In this document: in pieces, positions 52,414 to 61,674 of the stretch | Layout: the number at the start of each line of letters is the position of its first letter | Position numbering within the stretch: the stretch's first letter is position 1 | Source: Tethya wilhelma | Taxonomy: Eukaryota > Porifera > Demospongiae > Tethyida > Tethyidae | DNA length: 64,000 nucleotides | Direction of reading: 5' to 3' | NCBI GenBank assembly: GCA_964030475.1 | Contig: CAXIPT010000012.1 | Location: 1,470,799-1,534,798, forward strand | Translations under genes and position numbers: made by a program | Notes under the pieces: generated by a model | The model's input: only the letters and a program-made list of their open reading frames with translations | Told to the model about the DNA's origin: nothing | Database searches by the model: none

Positions 52414-54345
52414 ATGTGTTACAACTGTGTTAGGTTGAAGAGAAATTACAAGGAATGCGACAGCGAGGGTCCTGATGCGAAGAGGGTTCGTTACTCGGAC
52501 ATCAGTGCTGGCATTGAACGTCCATTTCCTGCCACATACATCAACAAGGCATTAAAGACAGCATTCCCACTTCATTTGAAGAGTAGAGACACCTGTGTTG
52601 TTGGGATAGAGACAGCACGATCAAGTGATGTAGTACCAGCAATTAGTGAGCCGCCTTTTGTTGTCCAGTCTTTATCCCCTTTGTCTGATGTTGAAGCACT
52701 CTTGAGATCAGAGAGAGTAAAATATGCTGAGTTGCAGGCATACACCCAGCAACTGGAGGCCCGAGTGAAAGAGCTAGAACACCAGAGACAAATGCTAGTG
52801 AATGAGGTTGACAGACTTGCTCAAAAACAGGTGCTCTTTCTAGGGGACCAGAATCGCTTGACTCGATGAAGTCATTCTCTCTTGAGTTCATACTCACAGA
52901 GATTAAGGATAAGGCACCACACTTGATGCACCTTCTCTCAGAGCTTGGAGACACAGACAGGAGCAGTGACACATTCAGCAACACCAAGGTTGTAACATCA
53001 GCCTGCTCACTCCTGAATGCCCGATCTTCACACTGCAATGGTTTTCAGCTCAAGATGGGAATAATGCTCATAGCCAGAGCTACTGATCGCAAGGTACACA
53101 GTTTCCTACAAAAAAATTGTCACAAAATTAAACAATGTGCATGTATAGGTACTAAGACAACAACAATGCACTAACACCAACAACTGTACACAAACATGCA
53201 TATGTAGATAATGACCATTCTCAATCATGCGGGTGTGTGTACATCATACACAACAACATGGAGACACCTCATGAGGCTCACAGAAGAGGCTCACTATACA
53301 AGCATGGTCCGTACAGGGCACTGGATGTGGATTTTCGACAATTTGAATTTTCACAACAAAGTTAGATATGAGCGCCAAGCAAGGCACAAAAGGTTGCATG
53401 TGTATCTAGCTACAAATGAATTGCATACATGTACACTATGCTTACTATTTCACAGACGTACACTCAAGTATGCTCAATGTGACGTCCAGGCTTGCAGTGC
53501 CAATATCCAACCTACCCCCATGGGATGTTGACTGGTCTGACACCAAACCACAGAAACCACGCAGCACACTCAAAGCTAACGACATTCTTCCTTCCGCAGA
53601 TGACGGAGAGGTCCTGAGAGCTAGAGCAGTAGTATACACACAGCAATTCCTTGTGAACAAATTTTCCTCCCTTAAAGACCTCAAGGAATTCACCCCTGAA
53701 GACAAGAGTCCACACTCCACTGTTAAAGAAAATCCTGTCCCTCTGAAGATTCTCTTCCTGGATGAGAAATACATTGATAACGTGATTTTGATTCTTGAAC
53801 AAATTTTTACGGATGGCAACATGGACGGAAGTGACCAGGTGCACTGTATAAAAACATACATCAATGGCCTCACATCATTACAACGTGCACACTCATATAA
53901 TACTGTATAGTTAATACTTGGAGACCAGGCCACCTGCAAGACCCTACAGGGTGCGAAGAGATGGAGGGTATTTGAGCCAACACGGGCCCAGAGCTTAAGC
54001 TGGGCGAGAGAAGTACCTTGTATATCTGCATAACACAAGCATGAAGGAAAAACAAATCATCACACATGTTGCACACATTGTTCTTGTACGTAGATCTGCG
54101 TAATGCAATACGCTATGAGAATGGTGAGCAGATAGTTCGACACTGGAGGTGGTGGATTCCGAGATTTCTTGCGACGGGGAAGAAGAACTACGCCACAGAG
54201 TCTACTACACACATCATCAACATCTTGGCAGATTTTCCAAAACATCTCTCATAGCTGTCCACAACAGAACCATCAACATGAGTGGTAAACCTAGTTGTGG
54301 GAAACCACTAGATCAGCTCTTGGAACACTACAACCTGTAAGTGAA
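52414..54345 (+). pseudogene. DUF6589 transposase-like gene, multi-exon
   Basis: Exon 1 (52430-about 52830) reads LKRNYKECDSEGPDAKRVR, INKALKTAFPLHLKSRDTC, then a coiled coil (QAYTQQLEARVKELEHQRQ). A one-base shift leads to MKSFSLEFILTEIKDKAPH and CNGFQLKMGIMLIARATDR with a GTACAC donor. Later exons give TTWRHLMRLTEEAH, HWMWIFDNLNFHNKVRYER (first Asp), LAVPISNLPPWDVDWSDTK, ILGDQATCKTLQGAK (second Asp), IRYENGEQIVRHWRWWIPR, FLATGKKNYATESTTHI and GKPLDQLLEHYN (Glu). Introns with GT/AG borders lie at about 53095-53208, 53391-53456 and 53840-53911. D-N, D and E in this order suggest an RNase H-fold DDE transposase, in line with DUF6589 proteins. A segment before IRYENG seems missing, so this copy is probably dead. 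Confidence 0.75.
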
Positions 54346-54386
54346 AATTAAATATGTTATTGCATATTGTCAAGACCAAAATTGAT
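54286..54386. repeat. 101-bp exact duplicate at an assembly join
   Basis: Identical to 56419-56519. It ends at the N at 54387, while the other copy begins just after the N at 56418. This is what overlapping contig ends would look like. Confidence 0.85.
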
Positions 54387-54387
54387 N

Positions 54388-55620
54388 AGCTTGTTCAATG
54401 CTTGTCAAATGCATGTATTGGTACAAGCTTTAATTATAATTGGTACTGCCCATACAAAAAGTTGTGGACATGCCTTAACTACACTGAGGATAAATACTGG
54501 ACAACTCACTAGTTGCTGGTACTACATCACTTGATTGTGCTGTCTCTATCCCAACAACACAGGTGTCTCTACTCTTCAAATGAAGTAGGAATGCTGTCTT
54601 TAATGCCTTGTTGATGTCTGTGGTGACGACGCCAGGAAATGCACGTTCAATACCAGCTCTGATAACGAACCCTCTTTGCATCAGGACCCTCGCTATCGCA
54701 TTCCTTGTAATTTCTCTTCAACCTAACACAGTTGTAACACATTTAACACCAACAGACTGTATGTTTACTGAAAATTGGCTTATGCACCAACTGACAATTT
54801 GACCAGCCATTGCTTCACCACATGCTCTGATCTATTTATGTGAATATTACCCTGATATTCGATATTTATCCCCATGCAGTGATTTTTTTCTTTCTCTTGA
54901 CAAATCATACAATATCTGACAAAATTGATGAGTTCATGAAAGTAGTAGTACAGTAGTACAGAAACTCGATAGACTAACAAAATGTAGAGGCCTGCTAGTA
55001 TAACCTAGACTAACATACATAATGTACAAACCACTTCTGTTTGTGTCACAGTGTCAGGTAGCTAGATAGATCTATACAGTCTAGCTCTACGTAAATACCG
55101 TATAGCGGGAAATTTTCGTGGGGGAAAATTTTTGCGAATTTCGCGGTTTGGCAGCTTTCCGCGAAAATTTTCCCCCACGAAATTTGTAAGGTATGTGGTC
55201 GTTACGTATAGTTGAGACGCAATCCACAAAAATTTTCCCCGCGAATTTCTATTCAAGACGAAAACGCAAAAAATTTTCCCCCACGAAAATTTCCCGCTAT
55301 ACGGTAAATGTTCCACGGAAGATGAGTGCCTGGAGTGACATCAGTTAGAGCTCCAACGACTGCCGTATTCCAAGGTTATTCGCTCTTTAAAACTAGTTCA
55401 CCTCCCTGTATACACGGAAGAATCCATACCGTGTACTAAGAACAAAATGCGTGGGTGCAAAAATGTTTTACTAATGTAACGTGACATTTTTCTCTGTGTA
55501 AACGTCCCATTACGAAGGCGGCGGCACGGCTTTCGTCATTCACGTGATGTTTGGTACCAGGCTTTCCCCCTGCTAAAACAACCAAAATGAATAAATTAAG
55601 GGAAAGCCTGGGAACGAGGA
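54388..55620 (-). mobile_element. Inverted second copy of the DUF6589 element 5' end
   Basis: From the terminal repeat at 55620 inward (minus strand) the sequence follows 51938-52660, including the leader and the first coding exon (INKALKTAFLLHLKSRDTC, SSDVVPATSEL). It diverges from the left copy by substitutions, an extra 150 bases near 55380-55530 and a MITE at 55096-55315. It breaks off near 54490, close to the N at 54387. Its right flank after the terminus is CGCGTGCCA, unlike the left copy flank. Confidence 0.8.
55096..55315. mobile_element. MITE with CCGTATAGCGGG ends and TA target duplication
   Basis: Terminal inverted repeats CCGTATAGCGGGAAATTTTC and inverse, with further GGGGGAAAATTTT dyads inside. 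The uninterrupted sequence in the related copy near 52085-52096 reads GTAAA-TA-AATG on the complementary strand, whereas here it reads GTAAA-TA-[element]-TA-AATG, so the element duplicated TA on insertion. This fits a Tc1/mariner-mobilised MITE. Confidence 0.9.
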
Positions 55621-55850
55621 TACGCGTGCCATATTAAACATTGAATTACGTCATACTTTGCTGCCAAATCACTAGGCAACCACTGCATTATCAGTGACGT
55701 CATCTGTAATTTACGATCATGAGTTTGAAAACGTCAGCTCTACACTTCAAAAATCAAGACTACGTTGGTTTCCAGCTTTAGTTTTTACTGACTAGGCTAT
55801 CTAGACCTCGTAGAGTGAGCTACAGAAGTCTCTGGGGAAACGCTAATTAA

Positions 55851-56336
55851 ATATAAAAAACATTAAAAATGTAATGAGACACAGGAATGACCAAATCGTA
55901 AAAAGAAAGTGAACAAGTGGCTGATAGCAACCTTACACGTTGGAGAATTAATTTCTGTGTGCTGCAATGGCATGTGTGGTTGGTAAGATAACATTTGTAC
56001 TACAATAAAGATAAAAATATATTTGAGTACATGAATAATACTATTGTTGAAAATAGCAATGGAATGTGATAAAAATTCGTATTTAGAGTCGGCAGCATTG
56101 ACTACAATGCATTTAACTTAGTTTACGGAGCCAACTATCTAGCCACAACCCATGTATATATGATTTCATTCTCATTTCCCTTTATCTATATGGTATTTAC
56201 CAAAATTTTGCCATGCAGCACACAGGAATTAATTCTCCACCGTGTAATGTTAGCTAGCAGCCATTCCATCTTGTTCACTTTCTTTTTACGATTTGGTCAT
56301 TCCTGTGTCTCATTACATTTTTAATGTTTTTTATAC
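55851..56336. mobile_element. Foldback element, family A, variant with short centre
   Basis: AAAACATTAAAAATGTAATG, ACACAGGAATGACC and TTACACGTTGGAGAATTAAT on the left return inverted at 56215-56336. The centre is about 230 bases without the usual body. N at 56418 follows shortly. Confidence 0.75.
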
Positions 56337-56418
56337 TTGTTTGTGATCATTTTTTCGGTAAAATTTGTTTCTGTCTGTGGACATAACTAAATTTTGAGCT
56401 ATTAATGGCTCAGTAATN

Positions 56419-56908
56419 TAAACCTAGTTGTGGGAAACCACTAGATCAGCTCTTGGAACACTACAACCTGTAAGTGAAAATTAAATATGTTATTGCATAT
56501 TGTCAAGACCAAAATTGATTTAAACAATTGCAGGATAATGAAGCTAGCCCTTGGTAGCAGTGGACCCAATGTAACACAAAAACACATTGAAGACGTCTCA
56601 CTTAGTGCTCTGTTTCTGATGGATATGGCCAAGAGGGTTGGTGCAATGTATGACGTTCACACACAAAGCAAACATACCACACGAGATTCCACCAGGGATA
56701 TTTCTGAGATGGCAGAGCATATTCTAGAGAATGCCAACAGTAGTCCAATTGAAGACCCATGTACATCAGGGTGGTAAAAGACATCAGATGGTTGGTTGGA
56801 AAATATCACTCAAGGTGGTGTAGACCCTGAAAGTAGTGAATCAGATGGGGCACAATGTGATGGTGAAATTGATATAGATTATGAACTAAGCAACACGATA
56901 TAACTATC
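56419..56908 (+). pseudogene. DUF6589 gene, 3' exon
   Basis: Starts with the 101-bp overlap (GKPLDQLLEHYNL), an intron (GTAAGT at about 56471 to TTGCAG at 56534), then IMKLALGSSGPNVTQKHIE, DVSLSALFLMDMAKRVGAM, a premature TAA after CTSGW, and an acidic tail (PESSESDGAQCDGEID) to 56902. It restores the C-terminus missing from 52414-54345, so the two blocks are one gene separated by misplaced or inserted sequence. H-Y-N-L-I-M-K at the splice junction is in frame. Confidence 0.75.
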
Positions 56909-56989
56909 TATATATACCCACCTTATAATATTTTTTTATTGTTTTGTACACACTATATATAATATTATATTATTACATGACTGGGAGGG

Positions 56990-57085
56990 CAATATGGTTA
57001 AATATTGGTTCGAGACTGGAGTATTGGTCCCGACCGAAGGGAGGGCCAATGCAAAAGTCAAGAACCAATATTTTAGCCATATTGC
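56990..57085. repeat. Imperfect palindrome
   Basis: GGGCAATATGGTTAAATATTGG is the inverse of CCAATATTTTAGCCATATTGCCC about 40 bases later. Confidence 0.7.
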
Positions 57086-57717
57086 CCGACCAAAGGAATG
57101 TAACAATGGATTTATTATATTCTTATCAACAAGGGCATGCATCTTTGCTAACTAGCGAGCATGTTGTGACTACAGTACAGTTAGCCACGGAAAAAATGAG
57201 CTTGAAGCAGGCCCTGCAGGAGTATTGGCCACACAAAATTTATAGCTTTCTCCTGGTTTCTGGCACTATCAAGAAGCTTCAATGCTTTCGACAAGTTCGA
57301 CTCCCGTCTGTCTGCAGCAATGTACAGTGATTTGTTTACCAGATGTAGCAAGGGTGGGGATTCGCTGTTTGTTCAGTAGGCTGACTCGCTCGTACTGAAG
57401 GCTTTCTCTGTGTCAATGAACTAGCTTGACTAGCGTAGCTTTTACCTCTCCAAGCATTTACAAAAAACTGGCAGTGGTTTCTATGCAGCCTTCTTTTATA
57501 CTGTGGCAACGATTATCTGTGATAGGTTAAAATTCACACGTAAAATTGATTTTTGTGCAGCGTGATTGGCTGAGCATAGCGCAAACAAATTTCTACAAGC
57601 GGCCAATAACAGCAGGGCAATACGGAAAGTTATTGCCTGCTACCTCTGTACTTAACTTAGTATAGTAACTATATAAGTATTTACATCCCGTTTCTATGTT
57701 GTTACTAAGTAAATTAT

Positions 57718-57788
57718 TTTCCATATTGCACTAACCGCAAACTCATATTGCACTAACCACAAACTCATATTGCACTAACCACAATTGC
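57718..57788. repeat. Tandem repeat, 23-bp unit, three copies
   Basis: CATATTGCACTAACC(A/G)CAAACT occurs three times, the last truncated. Confidence 0.85.
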
Positions 57789-58356
57789 TTCGGGTATGAT
57801 TGCACAAGAGGCTAAAAATGAACAGTTCATAATAGATTTTCAGTGTTTTTTGGCACAAATGGTTTAGACAGGGCCTCCAACTCTTGATCATTCAGCATTT
57901 CAAAGCGTCTCTTCTTCTTCAAGTTTCTTGGTGGCTTAGCTTGACATGGGGCGGAGCTGCTTTACTGCATGACGATGACTGCAAAGGGGTGGGTCACTAA
58001 AGAGGAGGGGCCAGGTTGAGTGCTTGAACCGAGGCTTGCTTCGTTGTCAGGGAGCAGGCCAGGACGGTCAGACTGAGAGAGCGGTGGTTTTAGAGATTTA
58101 AAGAAGCTACTAGTTCATTCTACCATTCCCAAGCTAAACTGAGCTGGCACAGAGAGTATTCGAACGTTTTCTAGCAACGAAGGAGAAATAGTTACGAGTT
58201 CGGAAGTCGAAGTTGCCATACTATACGACTGATTCAAGATGCACAAAATTCATTTTGGCAAAGGTTTGCTACTAAGCATGAACCCTTGTTGATAAGTCTC
58301 TTAGAAAGCTCTATAGCAACGAGCATAAATGTAGCCATGGTAAAAATGCCTGGGGA

Positions 58357-58482
58357 TGTAAATTACTTATATCACGGGCACGAGGGATGCATAGCATTCA
58401 TTGACCTCAGCCCTCGGGCGCTGCGCGCCCTCGGGATTCGGTGCAATAAATGCCATACATCCCTCGTGCCCGTGATATAACT
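58357..58482. repeat. Long palindrome with GC-rich centre
   Basis: TTATATCACGGGCACGAGGG is the inverse of CCCTCGTGCCCGTGATATAA; the centre has CCCTCGGGCGCTGCGCGCCC. It could form a cruciform with arms of about 35 bp and lies between the two convergent genes. Confidence 0.8.
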
Positions 58483-58774
58483 ATTACATAATAAAATATT
58501 ATATCACCCTGAAACTGACATACTGTACATAATTAGTTATACAGGTTACGTATGTGAACAAGATTGTAAAAAAAACAACAATTTTTTTTACCAAACACCT
58601 ACAAATACATAGATACAAATAAAGCTATCTACTTTCGTTGTCTTCTTTAATAATGGGAGAGGGGGAACTATCTACCATATTGTATACAACATATGTTTGC
58701 ACTCAGGCCGAAGACCTTTAACATCATCAAGTGCATCGATACTAGTTATGTATAATCACATTGTGAGCACAATT

Positions 58775-61029
58775 GTTCTACAACAAAACCAGAAACACAA
58801 ACGAAGCCCCGAGCATCGCATATCCTGGACTGTTGGCAATGATCTTCGTCCTCTCCTGTACAAGCCTATCCCGTAACTTCTTTTTCGTATCACTGCTCAC
58901 AATTCGTACTACTAGTGGCTTTCTCTTACGTGGGATATACCCAGGCTTCAGAATATCCAACAAAGAGTATGGTACTAAGCCATTGCAACAAACATCACAA
59001 CAGACAAGTGAGGTAGAGCTTGATTTGTTCCCTCCAACACCATCTAGCAAAATATCCCTTCTACAATTCTCGCTACTTACACACAAGTTCACTATGTAAG
59101 GATCACTAATCTTCTTAATACTCTGAGTGTTATAAAACACATGGGTACAAACAGGCCGACCATCCCTACCTGCACGTCCAACAAGCTACAGTAAAAAAAA
59201 TCCCTCATTTACAACACATATGGCATCACGCACAGTGAGTAACATACCTGATAAACATTAGCAATGGTGCTAGGAACACCGTACACTATAACCAATTCTA
59301 CGTCACCTACATCCATTCCCTGTTTTAATGATCTTGTATCGACCATTGCATTCAGAATGGTATGCTCTGAGTAACTTCAGTTGACATGTATATATATACT
59401 ATAACTGTTGTCACGTAATTCTGAAGAGAATAGAGAGGATAGCGAGAACGTTTGTTGTACGAACTGTTTTGTAGTTGAGGTCAACGAAGCATGGAACAGT
59501 CCAACACTGTGCCTATGCTTGGCTGAGACAGAAAGAACCTTATACACTTCCGTAGCAGTGTCTTTTGTACGGCAAAATACCAATGTCTTAAGAATCACAC
59601 TAACATCAGAAGAAGAAAACAAAGAAACAAGGTTGGCCAAATCTCTCTAAAAAGGAGATTACAAAGGTTCGTCTAGTGCTGTTTCAAGATATGACAGTTG
59701 ATACTCGTACATTAAGCGAGGATGACTTGGATGCGCAAAAATAGATACTTGCCCTGTCTAACATACCAGAGACAACCACAGGATTGGTCATGCTAAGGGA
59801 GGAAATTATTTTACTCTGTCTATCTGTAGTAGCAGCTGTTAGGGCAATAAATGGGACGCCTGTAAGAGCCCTTAGACCTCCAACTTCTCCAAAAGCTGTT
59901 CTGAACTCTTTCCCCTTATACATGCACATTACATTCACATCATTCACCACATCCACAACAGAGTATAGACTAACACACCATTCCCATATGCAGTGAGCTT
60001 CATCTACAGCTACCATACACAACTTCTTAGCAAAAGCTCTGTCTTTAAACAGATCCCTCCATGGAGAAACAATGATAGTTTTGGGGGAAGTTAAAACTAC
60101 AACAAAACAAATGGGTTAAGCAGATGCACTCTTCCACACAAAAAATATGACTAACCAAACGATATTCTCCAGAACAAACACTCAAAAATGTACTATCAAT
60201 TCTAACGGCATTGAGTCCAACAGATCGCAACTGTTTAACCTAACAAGACAGAGCACATGCATACACACATCAACGCTAAGTCCTAATCACTACACGTACA
60301 TGCTACCATATATACCGGCTGATCCATCAAGGAGACAAGAGGACTAATGATCATAGCACATGAGTCACCAAGGACCAATGGGCCGAGAGGGTTTTACCTG
60401 ATCTAGTAGCCATACGAACAAATACATCTCTGCCATGCAAAAATGACAAAATACTCTCCAGCTGACCAGGTCTGAAACTATCATGTTTGAAGTATTTCTT
60501 CATACCTTTCCAATCAAGAAACAGTTGGATCCATCTGGAATTGGCTGTTTCCTAGCTATAGCAGCTAGAGCTGCACACTCACTACTACACAGGGTTAAAT
60601 GCTTAGCAGCCATTACATGCACAGTATACACAACTTTTTCGAATTCACAACAGCTAATGCAAATCCAAATTTGAACTACCCAATCACACTCCAAGTGTCA
60701 GTTACTACACGTACACGTACCCGGAGATACAGGCATAAATTAATATTATTATAAACAATTTGTAAACAGTTAATAGAAACTATTTTACAGACCATGTCAG
60801 TTCCAGGGTTCAGTAGAAGTATATACGGGGCAACTGTTACATAACCACTGAGACTGACCTTAGCCAAGAACTCCATGGTAGTAGAGTTTCGCTCCCTTGA
60901 GCTCCGAGGCTCAGTCCTCCGGAAAGACTGATTTGACAATTGAAAGCTTTGAAGAGCACAAAGTTTTAGTCGCTGTACACAGTCATACCACCGGTACACT
61001 ATAACAACAAACAGCCCTTGAATCGCCAT
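58775..61029 (-). pseudogene. RecQ-like DEAH helicase, nearly full-length copy
   Basis: Starts ATG at 61029 (MAIQGLFVVIVYRWYDC) with a GTCAGT donor after MEFLAK. Then MAAKHLTLCSSECAALAAI, a frameshift at IGKV, FKHDSFRPGQ region, Walker A (TRSGKT), VDEAHCIWEW (DEAH), an intron, EFRTAFGEVGGLRALTGVP, FIALTAATTDRQSKI, helicase C-terminal motifs TLVFCRTKDTATEVYKVL, VGLFHASLTSTTKQFVQQ, KQGMDVGDVELVIVYGVPS and, after a further intron, LVGRAGRDGRPVCTHVFYN (motif VI), then CCDVCCNGLVPYSLLDILK and the stop near 58778. This is the full superfamily II RecQ order, with a Cys-rich C-terminal module. Frameshifts and one shifted splice acceptor (TATAAG for TATAG) make it inactive. Related proteins are 3'-5' DNA unwinding enzymes. 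Confidence 0.85.
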
Positions 61030-61169
61030 TTCTTGCTCTCGTATTTGCTCTAGGAGACTAAATATAGCTTTTATACAGTGGCACAACTTTGTTTGTTCAA
61101 TAAGTCACAAATGCGTGGGCAGCATCCGCTTACGTGGGAAATATAATTCCTTCCAGTCAATTACGTGTC

Positions 61170-61259
61170 ATCGCTTTCGTCCATTCACGTGATATTTGGT
61201 ACCAGGCCTTCCCCCAGCAAAATAACACAACTAAAAAGGGGAAGGCCTGGGAACGAGGC
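61170..61259. mobile_element. TAGCCTCG-group terminal repeat, helicase-side type (right copy)
   Basis: Inverse of 28848-28945: CATTCACGTGATATTTGGTACC, a CAGGCCTTCCCCC/GGGGAAGGCCTGG hairpin and GGGAACGAGGC. The last TA expected after GAGGC is missing. It lies about 140 bases upstream of the RecQ-like gene start. Confidence 0.85.
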
Positions 61260-61548
61260 AGGGCACGCACACAATTTTCTTAGACATGCCGTAACTGCCC
61301 TGAGTAACAGTTGGAACATTCTTATGGGATAAAAAAGCCTTCATGCTAGGAACTAGCCACACGTCGAAAGCCAGCTTACAATTTAGAAACAATAGAAAGC
61401 TAACTTACAAGTAGTTACTTTGAGAGATAATTTAGAACAAGAAATATGAGCAAGAAAGCTTGGATACTTGCACAAACCAGCTAGCTATATAATCAGCTCC
61501 CTAGAGTGATCAACGCTGATGAAGTTAGTGCAAGTGGAAAATGGGTGG
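61260..61548. other. Spacer
   Basis: No supported feature. Confidence 0.4.
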
Positions 61549-61658
61549 GGCTGTACACGTGAATGGACGTGTTTTAGCAAAAGTGGGCGTGGCTACCCAA
61601 AAATTTTTTGTGCACAATTGTTACAAAAACCTTTTCAAAAATCCTAGATCCGCCACTG
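61549..61658. mobile_element. MITE, family C, right-end fragment
   Basis: AAAATCCTAGATCCGCCACTG with AAAGTGGGCGTGGCTACCC upstream matches the right part of family C in inverse orientation. No left end found. Confidence 0.6.
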
Positions 61659-61674
61659 TGATAGTGTATACACT

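Larger units (their letters stand above)
56909..58769. other. Intergenic stretch between the convergent DUF6589 and RecQ-like genes
   Basis: Apart from three repeats listed separately (56990-57085, 57718-57788, 58357-58482) I see no recognisable protein; short frames at 56944-57330 and 58286-58480 are repeat-derived. A GGGCAATA motif recurs near 57617. Confidence 0.45.

Noticed and set aside
53445..54038. Minus-strand 197-codon open frame
   Set aside because: Antisense of the DUF6589 exons, which carry family motifs on the plus strand; no protein-like landmarks on the minus strand.
57718..57788. CRISPR-like repeats
   Set aside because: Contiguous 23-bp tandem repeats without spacers, in a eukaryotic context.
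28848..61259. A single 32-kb element bounded by the two helicase-side ends
   Set aside because: The two ends each have their own RecQ-like copy and the interior contains unrelated complete elements; two separate copies in opposite orientation is simpler.
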